Part shown: positions 51,121 through 60,219 of the stretch, in pieces
Layout of the letters: every line of letters starts with the position of its first letter
How positions within the stretch are numbered: position 1 is the stretch's first letter
Origin: Cruorifilaria tuberocauda
Lineage: Eukaryota; Nematoda; Chromadorea; Rhabditida; Onchocercidae
Direction: 5' to 3'
Assembly: GCA_013365365.1 (NCBI GenBank)
Contig: JABVXU010000040.1
Span: 1 to 64,000, forward strand
Length of the DNA: 64,000 nt
The notes under the pieces: generated by a model
Databases searched by the model: none
The model's input: the letters and a program-made list of their open reading frames with translations, nothing else
Told to the model about the DNA's origin: nothing
Program-made: the position numbers and the translations under genes

Positions 51121-51708
51121 ATGGCTTTTTTCTTTTATTTTTTTGCAATCCTTAGCATCTCATCTGCTATTTATGTGATCAGTATAAGGAATCCTGTGTA
51201 TGCGGTGTTATTCTTAATTCTGACCTTTGTAAATTCTGCGGTTCTTTTTATTCTTCTTGGGGCTGAGTTTATTGCTATGGTAATACTAATGGTATATATA
51301 GGTGCAGTTGCAGTATTATTTCTCTTTGTAGTTATGATGCTAGATGTTGACTATACAAAACTGAATCATGGTTTTGCAAAACATTTATTTTTCAGTGCCA
51401 TATTATCTATTGTATTTTTTCTGATTGTCTACTTTATAATTCATAGCTCAACACTGAATATAAACAATATTATAAACTATGGTATAAATAACGCAAAAGC
51501 TATTGGTAATTTGCTATATACTGACTATATATATGCCTTTCATCTTTCTGGTATCCTGCTACTTACTGCAATTGTTGGTACAGTTGCTCTTGCTTTACAA
51601 GATAAAAAAAGAGAAATAAAAAGGCAAAATGTGTTAAAACAACTGACACGTTCATCATCTGTAAGATTAGTTAAAACTAAACTCGGAAAGGGAATTAAAT
51701 GGAAATAG
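51121..51708 (+). CDS. nuoJ: NADH-quinone oxidoreductase subunit J
   Basis: Membrane-arm subunit of respiratory complex I. Five helices are visible. The family block is [20 protein letters not shown], then [20 protein letters not shown], with the Glu and the [18 protein letters not shown] stretch typical of NuoJ/ND6. I chose the ATG at 51121 (MAFFFYFF), giving 195 aa; an in-frame start at 51019 adds 34 residues absent in the family. It overlaps nuoK by 10 bases. Confidence 0.94.
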   Translation: MAFFFYFFAILSISSAIYVISIRNPVYAVLFLILTFVNSAVLFILLGAEFIAMVILMVYIGAVAVLFLFVVMMLDVDYTKLNHGFAKHLFFSAILSIVFFLIVYFIIHSSTLNINNIINYGINNAKAIGNLLYTDYIYAFHLSGILLLTAIVGTVALALQDKKREIKRQNVLKQLTRSSSVRLVKTKLGKGIKWK

Positions 51709-52007
51709 GGTTAAATCATTTCTTAGTAGTTGCTGCTATATTATTTACTATTGGAGTATTTGGTATCCTATTTAATAGAAAGAGCATAATTAACGTATTG
51801 TTATCAGTAGAAATATTATTACTAGCAATTAATATAAATTTGGTTGCTTTTTCTGCTTTTATGAACGACATAACTGGACAAATTTTTGTTATGTTTGTAT
51901 TAGCTGTTACAGCAGCTGAATCAGGCACAGGGCTTGCAATATTAGTTGTATATTATAGAAACCACGGCAACATAGATGTTGAGCGGGTAAATTTAATGAA
52001 AGAATGA
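51699..52007 (+). CDS. nuoK: NADH-quinone oxidoreductase subunit K
   Basis: Three-helix proton-channel subunit of complex I, 102 aa. Signatures are [29 protein letters not shown], with the conserved membrane Glu, and [18 protein letters not shown] with the second Glu. Both glutamates needed for proton transfer are visible. It overlaps nuoJ by 10 bases and precedes nuoL by three. Confidence 0.97.
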   Translation: MEIGLNHFLVVAAILFTIGVFGILFNRKSIINVLLSVEILLLAININLVAFSAFMNDITGQIFVMFVLAVTAAESGTGLAILVVYYRNHGNIDVERVNLMKE

Positions 52008-52010
52008 AGT

Positions 52011-53870
52011 ATGACGAATATGTTGAAACTAATAATATTTTTGCCATTTTTTGGTTCATTATTTGCACCCTTCTTTAGGAGTAGTATTTTCAGTCAGTTA
52101 ATTCCAACTATAGGAGTTGGGATATCTATGGTTTTGTCTTGGTATGTTTTCCTTACTTTCTCTGAAAATTACCACTTGAATTTATTCACTTTGTTTTCAT
52201 TAAGTGAATTGAAAGTAGATTGGGCAGTTTATATAGATACTCTTTCATCTTTAATGCTAGTTATTGTTAATACTGTTTCACTAGTGGTTCACATCTACTC
52301 TATTGGTTATATGAAACATGATAAGGGGAGATCAAGATTCTTTTCTTATTTGTCTATGTTTACGTTTTGTATGACTATATTGATTGTAAGTGACAATTTC
52401 GTGCAACTTTTTTTTGGTTGGGAAGGGGTTGGATTATGTTCTTACTTGCTTATAGGATTTTGGTTTCAAAAATATTCTGCAAGCAGTGCAGCGCTCAAAG
52501 CATTTATTATAAATAGAATAGGAGATTTTGCACTGTTAATTGGGATTTTCCTCATTTATCATACATCTCATTCTTTAAGATTTATTGAAGTTTTTGATAT
52601 AGCTAATCTTTTTAGTGCAAAAAATGTGAAAATATTCTGCTATGAATTTAAGATTATTCATATAATATGTATATTACTTTTTATTGGCTGTATGGGAAAA
52701 TCTGCTCAGCTTGGTCTACATATTTGGTTACCAGATGCAATGGAAGGACCAACTCCTGCTTCTGCACTCATTCACGCAGCAACAATGGTAACATCTGGTG
52801 TATTTTTAATAGCAAAATGCTCTCCATTATTTGAGTTATCAAATATAGCACGAGAATTAATAGTTGGTGTTGGTGCTCTTACCGCTTTTTTTGCAGCTAC
52901 TGTTGCAACTACTCAGAATGATATAAAAAAAATAATTGCTTATTCAACCTGCAGTCAGCTTGGTTGCATGTTCATAGCGTGTGGCCTCTCTGCTTACAAT
53001 GTTGCTATTTTCCATTTGATGACACACGCTTTTTTTAAAGCTTTGCTGTTTCTCGGTGCAGGAAATGTGATTAGTTCAATGCATCATGAACGAAATATCC
53101 AAGAGATGGGAAATTGCTGGAGGAGAATTCCTTACACTTGTTTCTCTATGTGGATTGGGTCTCTTGCGCTTTCTGGAATATTCCCTTTTGCAGGTTTTTA
53201 CTCAAAAGATTTAATAATTGAGCATGCTTATAGTGCTGATAGTTTTGCTTTTATAATAAGTTTGATTATTACATTCTTTACATCATTTTATTCTTGGAGA
53301 TTATTACTTCTTGTGTTTCATAGCCCAAAACAGAATGAAATTAATATTCGTGAAGCACCAATAATTATGCTTATACCGCTATTAGTACTTGCTTTTGGTG
53401 CAGTGTTTTCTGGAGCATGGGGAGTAAATGTTTTAAATATAACCAGTAATACATTTTGGAAATCAAGCTTAGTAGTTACAGATGAGCATAAAACTGGTAA
53501 TTTTTTTATAAGGCTACTGCTGCCGACTTTAGTAAGCTTGAGTGGAATAGTACTTGCATATCTAGTTTATTATTATCAAATAATTAAACGGATTAAAAGT
53601 GGACTTCTATTTAAATTTCTACAGAATAAATGGTACTTTGATGAGATATATGAATTGTTTATAATTAAACCAGTAAAGTTTATATCTAAGCTTCTATACA
53701 AGTTTGATATTAAGGCTATTGATTCATTTGGACCAAATGGTGCTATAAAGCTAGTCAATGAGTGTTCAAAGAATTCTGTAAAGCTACAAACTGGTTATAT
53801 ATTTGATTATGCATTCATTATGTTTATTGCTTTGGTAATCAGTGCTTTATGTGTTATTGGAATTAAATAA
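52011..53870 (+). CDS. nuoL: NADH-quinone oxidoreductase subunit L
   Basis: Largest antiporter-like subunit of complex I, 619 aa, with the long lateral helix expected at the C-terminus. Signatures: FFGWEGVGLCSYLLIGFW with the conserved Glu, MGKSAQLGLHIWLPDAMEGPTPASALIHAATMV, and the key lysine and histidines in DIKKIIAYSTCSQLG and FHLMTHAFFKALLFL. It starts three bases after nuoK. The C-terminal region is divergent but has the right length. nuoM follows after three bases. Confidence 0.97.
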   Translation: MTNMLKLIIFLPFFGSLFAPFFRSSIFSQLIPTIGVGISMVLSWYVFLTFSENYHLNLFTLFSLSELKVDWAVYIDTLSSLMLVIVNTVSLVVHIYSIGYMKHDKGRSRFFSYLSMFTFCMTILIVSDNFVQLFFGWEGVGLCSYLLIGFWFQKYSASSAALKAFIINRIGDFALLIGIFLIYHTSHSLRFIEVFDIANLFSAKNVKIFCYEFKIIHIICILLFIGCMGKSAQLGLHIWLPDAMEGPTPASALIHAATMVTSGVFLIAKCSPLFELSNIARELIVGVGALTAFFAATVATTQNDIKKIIAYSTCSQLGCMFIACGLSAYNVAIFHLMTHAFFKALLFLGAGNVISSMHHERNIQEMGNCWRRIPYTCFSMWIGSLALSGIFPFAGFYSKDLIIEHAYSADSFAFIISLIITFFTSFYSWRLLLLVFHSPKQNEINIREAPIIMLIPLLVLAFGAVFSGAWGVNVLNITSNTFWKSSLVVTDEHKTGNFFIRLLLPTLVSLSGIVLAYLVYYYQIIKRIKSGLLFKFLQNKWYFDEIYELFIIKPVKFISKLLYKFDIKAIDSFGPNGAIKLVNECSKNSVKLQTGYIFDYAFIMFIALVISALCVIGIK

Positions 53871-53873
53871 AAA

Positions 53874-55319
53874 GTGCTGTTACTTGGTATATTCTTGTTC
53901 CCGCTAACTGGTGCATTAATCTTATCTCTAACTAAGATTGATTATAAATCTATATATCTAAAGCTTCTTGCCTTATTCTTTGTTATATCTCCATTTTTAC
54001 TTAGCATTGTAGCCTGTATAAAGTTCAATCATAATAATTCAGAGTTTCAATTTGTAAGCTACCCAATTGAAAATATTGGAATAGGGATAGATAGCATATC
54101 TTTGTTTTTTCTTCTACTTACAACTTTCTTATTTGGCATGTGTATGCTATATAATTGCAAAATGAGTTATAAAGCTCTAAAGCCATATATGGCGTTATTT
54201 TTGCTTCTTGAAAGTTTTGTAATTGGTTTCTTTATTTCATTAAATGCTATAAGTTTTTATGTATTCTTTGAGGTTGTTTTAGTGCCAATGTTTTTTATTA
54301 TTGGCATTTGGGGTGGGAAATGCAGAATATATGCAACATTTAAGTTATTTCTTTATACACTTACAGGTTCATTGTTGTTTTTACTTGGGTTAGTATACAT
54401 TTATAGTACTTTTGAGACGTTTGACATACAGAAACTTGCTACATTAGCACCAAGTCTTGATTTTAAAGTACAATTGTTATTATGGGTTGCATTTTTCATT
54501 TCTTTTGCAATAAAAATACCTATGTTCCCATTTCACACTTGGCTCCCTGATGCACATGTGCAATCACCGACTTCTGGATCTGTAATTTTGGCTGGGTTGC
54601 TTATCAAAATGGGTGGATATGGGGTTTTAAGATTTTCTATCCCAATGCTTCCTCAGGCAAGTTTATATCTTTCAAATTTTGTTATTGCACTCAGCATTAT
54701 TACAGGAATCTATGCTTCATTAGTTGCATTTGCTCAAGATGATATAAAAAAGTTGATAGCCTATTCTTCAATAGCACATATGAGTATTGTTACTGCTGGT
54801 CTCTTCTCGTTTTACGAAGAAGGTATGCTAGGTGCTATTTTCCAGATGATTAGTCATAGCCTTATTTCTTCTGCTTTGTTTTTATGTGTAGGGATGCTAT
54901 ATACTAGGAGTAGAACTCTGAAAATTGCAAAACATTTTGGCATAGTAAGCTCTATGCCGAAATTTAGTTTTATGTTCATTTTATTTTCAATGGCTTCAAT
55001 AGGGTTACCGGGAACATCTGGGTTCATAGGTGAGTTTTTAGCTATGATTGGGTTATTCAAAAGTATAGGATTTTTTACAGGATTCATTGCGCTTGGCACT
55101 ATTTTGAGTGCAGTTTATATGTTGAATTTATGCAAGCAAATAATATGGGGAGGCAATAGCTGTTCTAAATTATTGAATAATCAATTAGATATCATAGAGT
55201 TTTTTATTCTAGCTTTGCTTGCATTGGTCGTTGTTTTACTTGGATTTTACCCAACCCTTGTACTAAGTCATTTGAAGCCATGCATAGCAAATTTATTAGT
55301 TAAGTATAATGCCCTATGA
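53874..55319 (+). CDS. nuoM: NADH-quinone oxidoreductase subunit M
   Basis: Second antiporter-like subunit of complex I, 481 aa, starting with GTG. Signatures are YVFFEVVLVPMFFIIGIWGG (conserved Glu), KIPMFPFHTWLPDAHVQSPTSGSVILAG (conserved Lys) and DDIKKLIAYSSIAHMS. The family C-terminal helices are complete. Its last four bases overlap the start of nuoN, so translation is likely coupled. Confidence 0.97.
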   Translation: MLLLGIFLFPLTGALILSLTKIDYKSIYLKLLALFFVISPFLLSIVACIKFNHNNSEFQFVSYPIENIGIGIDSISLFFLLLTTFLFGMCMLYNCKMSYKALKPYMALFLLLESFVIGFFISLNAISFYVFFEVVLVPMFFIIGIWGGKCRIYATFKLFLYTLTGSLLFLLGLVYIYSTFETFDIQKLATLAPSLDFKVQLLLWVAFFISFAIKIPMFPFHTWLPDAHVQSPTSGSVILAGLLIKMGGYGVLRFSIPMLPQASLYLSNFVIALSIITGIYASLVAFAQDDIKKLIAYSSIAHMSIVTAGLFSFYEEGMLGAIFQMISHSLISSALFLCVGMLYTRSRTLKIAKHFGIVSSMPKFSFMFILFSMASIGLPGTSGFIGEFLAMIGLFKSIGFFTGFIALGTILSAVYMLNLCKQIIWGGNSCSKLLNNQLDIIEFFILALLALVVVLLGFYPTLVLSHLKPCIANLLVKYNAL

Positions 55320-56710
55320 ACTATGTCCAGGTGCTGCCAGAAATTTTTTCTATTGTTTCTTCCTTAGTATTGCTGCTACTTGGAATTGTGTCTAGTCGTC
55401 GTGTTGTTAATTTGCTGGCACTTAGCTGCACAGCTGTAACTTTAATCATTTTAATTCTTTCAACAGAGAACAATGAAGTTTTTTTCTTTAATTCGCTACT
55501 AAGATTCAATTTATATATTAGATCATCTCAAGGATTGATTCTTGTCATAGGAATTTTAGTACTTTTACTGCTGGATTTATCAAGGCATGAGTACGAATAT
55601 GAATTTTCGATACTGATTCTTTTTACATTGTTTGGTATGATAACTTTGATTTCAACAAATAGTTTACTTTCTTTTTATTTAGCTTTTGAGCTGATGAGTA
55701 TACCTTTATATATTCTTGCAAGTTTTAATAAAAATTCAGCATATTCATGTGAAGCAGGCATAAAATATTTCGTACTCAGTACACTATCTTCTTGTATTAT
55801 GTTGTACGGGATATCACTTCTTTATGGATATACAGGAAAAATTGACTTTTCTCAGTTAAGTTTATTTATACAAGATCATCAGATGACTTATGGGATAGTT
55901 TTTGGGTTAGTCTTTATTTTTATTGGTTTGTGTTTCAAACTTGCCATTGTTCCTTTTCATGTATGGGCTCCAGATGTGTATCAAGGTGCACCTACTATTA
56001 TCACCACATTTTTTTCTACTGCACCAAAGGCTGCGCTTGTTACATTTTTGATTCGGTTAATTAGTGAAGAATTAGTAAATGTAAGAAATTACATTCAACC
56101 TATTTTTTTATGTTTTTCAGTATTATCTGTACTTATTTCTGCTTTCGGAGCCTTGCGGCAGAAAAACTTAAAAAGGCTACTTGCTTATAGTTCAATTGGC
56201 CATGCTGGTTTTATGTTTGCTTCACTTTCTGTCTTTACACGAGTTGGAATAGATAGTTCGTTGATGTATTTAATAATATATGTCATTATGAGTATGGGAT
56301 TGTTCTCATATTTTATACAAATTGATGATGATAATTGTAATGTTGCTAACTTAGCTGGTATTGGGAAAAAGCATCCAATTTTAGCTTTTCATCTTTCTGT
56401 ACTATTACTTTCAATGGCAGGGATACCTCCACTTGCAGGGTTTTTAGCTAAGTTTTTTGTATTTAAAAGTTTAATAAATTCAGGCTTTTTTGCTATATCT
56501 TTGATATTAGCAATAGCAAGTGTTATATCATGTTATTATTACCTAAGTATTATAAAAGTTATGTATTTTGATAGGGCTAGTAATAATGAGATCCCTTGTT
56601 CTAAGGGTCTATTAATCAGTACTTCAGCAGCTTCTTTAATTAATATTGCTCTTTTTATATATGCAGAAAATTTATACTCATTAATTCATTTAGTAACTGA
56701 AGGATTATGA
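55316..56710 (+). CDS. nuoN: NADH-quinone oxidoreductase subunit N
   Basis: Third antiporter-like subunit of complex I, 464 aa. Signatures are SFYLAFELMSIPLYILASFNK with the conserved Glu, FKLAIVPFHVWAPDVYQGAPTIITTF, and KNLKRLLAYSSIGHAGFM. It ends MAGIPPLAGFLAKFFVFK plus final helices, complete. The stop overlaps birA by four bases. Together with nuoJKLM it makes the membrane arm; the NADH-binding subunits are elsewhere, as in other Rickettsiales. Confidence 0.97.
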   Translation: MNYVQVLPEIFSIVSSLVLLLLGIVSSRRVVNLLALSCTAVTLIILILSTENNEVFFFNSLLRFNLYIRSSQGLILVIGILVLLLLDLSRHEYEYEFSILILFTLFGMITLISTNSLLSFYLAFELMSIPLYILASFNKNSAYSCEAGIKYFVLSTLSSCIMLYGISLLYGYTGKIDFSQLSLFIQDHQMTYGIVFGLVFIFIGLCFKLAIVPFHVWAPDVYQGAPTIITTFFSTAPKAALVTFLIRLISEELVNVRNYIQPIFLCFSVLSVLISAFGALRQKNLKRLLAYSSIGHAGFMFASLSVFTRVGIDSSLMYLIIYVIMSMGLFSYFIQIDDDNCNVANLAGIGKKHPILAFHLSVLLLSMAGIPPLAGFLAKFFVFKSLINSGFFAISLILAIASVISCYYYLSIIKVMYFDRASNNEIPCSKGLLISTSAASLINIALFIYAENLYSLIHLVTEGL

Positions 56711-57501
56711 AAGTAGCCTCTGAAGCATTTGAAGGTTTTCATATTTATCGTTACAAAGAAGTTTCTAGCACTAATAGAAAAGCATTGGACTTAATTGATG
56801 AAGGAATATCAAATGAAACTATCATTATTTCCGATAAACAAATAGACGGTAAGGGACGTGCTGGAAAAAGATGGGTTTCTCCGGGAGGTAATTTTTATGT
56901 TAGTTTAATCATAGATTCTGTGTGTAATTATACTAGTATTATTCCGATAATGAACTCTAGTATTTTATATTGGAATAACAAAAATAGTCTAAGTAAGTTG
57001 ACAGAATTAACTTTTGTTACAGCCCTTGCTGTTGGCAATACGTTGCTCACATATGTAGGTGATAGTATTCAATATAAATGGCCAAATGATGTTCTAGTAA
57101 ATGGTAAGAAGATAAGTGGAATATTACTTGAAAAAAAATCCAATTCAGATTGGTTAGTTATAGGAATTGGGATTAATACCCATCATGCACCATTTTCATG
57201 GTCAACATGTATTAGCAGTTACAGTAAGACTTTGTCTAATATAGAATTACTAAAAAAATTAGTAATAAGTTTTAATAAATTAAGAAAACAATGGATATTT
57301 GATGGATTTTGTTCTATAAGAGAAATGTGGTTGAAGAAAGCATTTAAAATGAATAAGCAAATCAGCATAAAATTAGCTGGTAGGTTGTATGAAGGAATTT
57401 TTATTGGTATAGATAAAGATGGTAAATTGCTACTACAAAAAAAAAACGGAGACTTGATTTACTTCGATACAGGCGAGTTATTTATTAATAATTCATTATG
57501 A
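56707..57501 (+). CDS. birA: Biotin--[acetyl-CoA-carboxylase] ligase
   Basis: Attaches biotin to the carrier domain of carboxylases. Catalytic-domain features are visible: VSSTNRKALDLIDEG, the biotin/AMP loop KGRAGKRWVSPGGNFYVSL (GRxGRxW-type), IQYKWPNDVLVNGKKISGILLE, and VIGIGINTHHAP. The protein has no N-terminal helix-turn-helix, so it is the ligase-only type and not a repressor. Length 264 aa. It overlaps nuoN by four bases and ccmD by four bases (ATGA), placing it in the nuo-ccm transcript. Confidence 0.96.
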   Translation: MKVASEAFEGFHIYRYKEVSSTNRKALDLIDEGISNETIIISDKQIDGKGRAGKRWVSPGGNFYVSLIIDSVCNYTSIIPIMNSSILYWNNKNSLSKLTELTFVTALAVGNTLLTYVGDSIQYKWPNDVLVNGKKISGILLEKKSNSDWLVIGIGINTHHAPFSWSTCISSYSKTLSNIELLKKLVISFNKLRKQWIFDGFCSIREMWLKKAFKMNKQISIKLAGRLYEGIFIGIDKDGKLLLQKKNGDLIYFDTGELFINNSL

Positions 57502-57635
57502 GTACATATGTAATACTTGCTTATCTTATTAGTTTTGTATTAATTGTTGGAGAGCTAATTTTCACTGTTTCTTGTTACATCAGAAGCAAAGAAACTTTGA
57601 GGAGCCTTAAGGATAATAATGAAAAGAAGATATAA
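57498..57635 (+). CDS. ccmD: Cytochrome c maturation protein CcmD (45 aa)
   Basis: Tiny single-helix membrane protein that helps release holo-CcmE from CcmC. The 45-aa frame reads MSTYVILAYLISFVLIVGEL, then a basic stretch IRSKETLRSLKDNNEK. One N-terminal helix with an Ala-Tyr motif followed by Arg/Lys is the CcmD pattern. The ATG overlaps the birA stop (ATGA), and its end overlaps the ccmE start by 17 bases. Position directly before ccmE strongly supports the call, since the sequence itself is short and poorly conserved. Confidence 0.82.
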   Translation: MSTYVILAYLISFVLIVGELIFTVSCYIRSKETLRSLKDNNEKKI

Positions 57636-58017
57636 GAGATTAATAATAACTTCAGGAATTTTCTTCTTTTTAAATTGTATGTTCTTCCTTACTTTAATAG
57701 CTCTCAAAGAAAATATCTCATTTTTTTATACGGTGAGTGAAGCAGTAGCTTTATCAAGTAATCAGAAGTCAATTCGTATTGGTGGAGTAGTTGTTAAGGA
57801 TAGTGTAGTACATAGTGAGGATGAAGTGATTTTTCAAGTGACAGATTTTAACAAGAGCGTTTTAGTAAAATATCAGGGAATACTTCCTCCGATGTTCTCA
57901 GAAAAGAGTGGTGTTGTTGTACAAGGCAGAATGTTTGACAATGGAGTCTTTCTAGCAGATACAGTGTTTGCAAAGCATGACGAAAATTATATGCCACGAA
58001 AGCAGATAATAAAATAG
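57619..58017 (+). CDS. ccmE: Periplasmic heme chaperone CcmE
   Basis: Carries heme covalently in the periplasm and hands it to apocytochrome c. An N-terminal anchor (residues 8-28, LIITSGIFFFLNCMFFLTLI) precedes an OB-fold with RIGGVVVKDSVV, VTDFNKSVLVKYQGILPPMF and VVVQGRMFDNGVFLADTVFA. The heme-binding histidine and following tyrosine are present in AKHDENYMP. Length 132 aa is typical. It overlaps ccmD by 17 bases. The frame immediately after it may be a ccmF remnant. Confidence 0.96.
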   Translation: MKRRYKRLIITSGIFFFLNCMFFLTLIALKENISFFYTVSEAVALSSNQKSIRIGGVVVKDSVVHSEDEVIFQVTDFNKSVLVKYQGILPPMFSEKSGVVVQGRMFDNGVFLADTVFAKHDENYMPRKQIIK

Positions 58018-58224
58018 GTGTTTTTACTTCGTCCATATATAGCAAATGAATTTCTCCATATGATTACTTTTTTAAAATTTCGTTATGGTCTGTTCTTTGC
58101 TATGATACAGCTACCTTTTTGCTATGTTTTATATAAAGTTGGATCTATCTTTGATGTTGTATGTCAATATAGTTTCTATCAATTGAGTGCAATTTCTGTT
58201 GTAGCCATATCCTTTTTTATCTAG
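58018..58224 (+). pseudogene. Possible N-terminal remnant of ccmF
   Basis: A 68-codon frame starts with GTG directly at the ccmE stop. It reads ANEFLHMITFLKFRYGLFF near the start and SFYQLSAISVVAISFFI at the end. Two hydrophobic segments and the E-x-x-H placement weakly recall the first two helices of CcmF, the heme lyase subunit that often follows ccmE. The frame stops before any WWD or HEGS-type CcmF motif, and none is found in the next 700 bases. If it is ccmF it is truncated and an intact copy would be needed elsewhere. It may also be a small unrelated membrane frame or chance. Confidence 0.3.
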
Positions 58225-58988
58225 TTAATTAATACTATTAAGAATGCACTTACTCGTCTCTCCTAATTCAATTACATTGAGCTTCTTGCTTGCTAATTAC
58301 TTTTCCTTTTTTTGTGATGTCACTAGAGTGTTCTTTATAGTTGAGGATGTTATTTTTTATATGTAATATAGTTAAGTAGATTGGAATCCTTAAATAAGTC
58401 CCTAAATTTATTTAGGTAGGCTTTGAATCTAATATAGCGGATTAGTAACGGAGCAATGTACTGAAAGTTGCACTATATATTTTATATATTACATATATAT
58501 TTAATTGTAGTTGATCTCGGAAACCATGTAGTATATTAATACTAAGATTCTTAGTAAATCAAATATTTAAAATTATTATTATATCTATGGCTGAATAATG
58601 TATATTATAATAGTTTCTCTACAATTGGTATCTTACCTTTTTTAATATTATAAGATTGCTTAGAACTAGTATAATTACTTTGTAGTGGTGATTCAATAAA
58701 TTCAGCTTAACAGTTAGTAAAGAAAAATCTACTTCTATGATCTGATTTGCTATATCATTAAATGTATGATACTATGAAATAGTACACTTACCTTAGCGTC
58801 AAATTAGCTTTGTTTCATATGTAGCCAAAGTATATTTGAGGTACATATATTTTTCTGAAATACTTAGGTTTAAAACTTGGACTAGCTAATCACATAGGAA
58901 AATCTTGCTTATTTCGCTATCAATATTTACTTTTTATAAGAAACATGTTAATCATTAACTAAATTTTTATAGTAACTGGAGGAGAGTT
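58225..58988. other. Gene-free stretch between the ccm genes and rpmF
   Basis: About 760 very AT-rich bases. No reading frame, RNA gene or terminator was recognised. A strong ribosome-binding site for rpmF lies at the right end. Confidence 0.45.
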
Positions 58989-59171
58989 TTGGCAGTTCCA
59001 AAGAAAAAAAAGTCAAGATCAAAGCGCAATATGCATCGTTCTCACCTTGCCATTGAACCTAAGAATATTGCGGTATGTACGGCAACTGGAGAATTTATGT
59101 TATCTCATAACATTGCAATTGATGGCAGCTATAAAGGAAAACGTATTTTCATAAAACAACAAAAAGAGTAA
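58989..59171 (+). CDS. rpmF: Ribosomal protein bL32
   Basis: Large-subunit ribosomal protein, 60 aa. The family start MAVPKKKKSRSKRNMHRSH is complete; the zinc-type cysteines are absent (NIAVCTATGEFMLSH has one Cys only). The start codon is TTG at 58989, set by a strong GGAGGAGAG ribosome-binding site 3-8 bases upstream and the conserved AVPKKK start. It opens the rpmF-plsX-fabH cluster that links ribosome and lipid synthesis in many bacteria. Confidence 0.96.
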   Translation: MAVPKKKKSRSKRNMHRSHLAIEPKNIAVCTATGEFMLSHNIAIDGSYKGKRIFIKQQKE

Positions 59172-59181
59172 TTATTATGAT

Positions 59182-60219
59182 ATGTTATCCCAGATTAATA
59201 GTAACATAGTTGTTGCGCTTGATGCTATGGGTGGTGATTTTGCGCCTCTTTCAGTGATTCAAGGTGCTAGTTTTTTTTTAGAGAACCTCATTGACTCAGG
59301 TACTGAGGTTTTTTTTCATATTTATGGGAATAAAGAAGAGATATCTCCTTTACTTTTAAAATATAAGAAGGTAAGTGATAGTTCTGAGCTGATTCATTGT
59401 TCTGACAGTGTTCTTGCAGATGACAAACCTTCTTTTGCACTAAGGCATCGCAAAGATTCAAGTATGAAAGCAGCTATTGAGGCAGTAAAAAGAGGTAAGG
59501 CTTCTGGAGCAGTTTCTTCAGGTAATACTGGTGCATTGATGGCAATTTCTAGGTTTATTCTAGGAATACTGCCAAATATCCATCGTCCTGCTATTGTGTC
59601 TGTTTGTCCAACTAAAGCAAAAAGCTTTGTGTTGCTTGATCTTGGTGCAAATGTTGATTGTAATGCTGACTCATTATTTCAATTTGCATTGATGGGAAGT
59701 ACCTTTGCAAGAATAGCATTGAAAGTTGACAATCCTGAAGTTGCTTTGCTAAATATTGGTACAGAAGAAATTAAAGGTACTGACTCAGTTCGAGGAGCTT
59801 TTGAGTTACTCAAAGGCACTCCAAGTATTAATTTTAAGGGATATATAGAGGCAAGTGAATTTCTGGAAGGTACTATTGATGTGATTGTTACTGACGGTTT
59901 TGTAGGCAATGTAATGCTTAAAACAGCGGAGGCAACTGCTAGTGCTTTTATTAATTTAATAAAGCAGGAAGTGCTCAGCTCATGGGTATCAAGATTGCTT
60001 ATTGGTATATTATTAAGATCCAAACTTAGTAAGGTACTAACTCGTTTCAATCCACAAGTTAGAAATGGAGCTATGTTTTTAGGGTTAAATGGTGTAGTCA
60101 TTAAGAGTCATGGAAATTCTGATGCTGTTTCTTTTGCTTATGCTATAAAGTTTGCAGTGAGTGTTATTAGTGAAAATTTAAACCAGAAGATAGTTAATGA
60201 GGTGGGCCACATTGAATAA
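59182..60219 (+). CDS. plsX: Phosphate acyltransferase PlsX
   Basis: Makes acyl-phosphate from acyl-ACP for phospholipid synthesis. Signatures are VVALDAMGGDFAPLSVIQG at the N-terminus, AVSSGNTGALMAISRFIL, VLLDLGANVDCNA, and VTDGFVGNVMLKTAEAT near the C-terminus. Length 345 aa is normal. It follows rpmF after 10 bases and overlaps fabH by a few bases. Confidence 0.97.
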   Translation: MLSQINSNIVVALDAMGGDFAPLSVIQGASFFLENLIDSGTEVFFHIYGNKEEISPLLLKYKKVSDSSELIHCSDSVLADDKPSFALRHRKDSSMKAAIEAVKRGKASGAVSSGNTGALMAISRFILGILPNIHRPAIVSVCPTKAKSFVLLDLGANVDCNADSLFQFALMGSTFARIALKVDNPEVALLNIGTEEIKGTDSVRGAFELLKGTPSINFKGYIEASEFLEGTIDVIVTDGFVGNVMLKTAEATASAFINLIKQEVLSSWVSRLLIGILLRSKLSKVLTRFNPQVRNGAMFLGLNGVVIKSHGNSDAVSFAYAIKFAVSVISENLNQKIVNEVGHIE

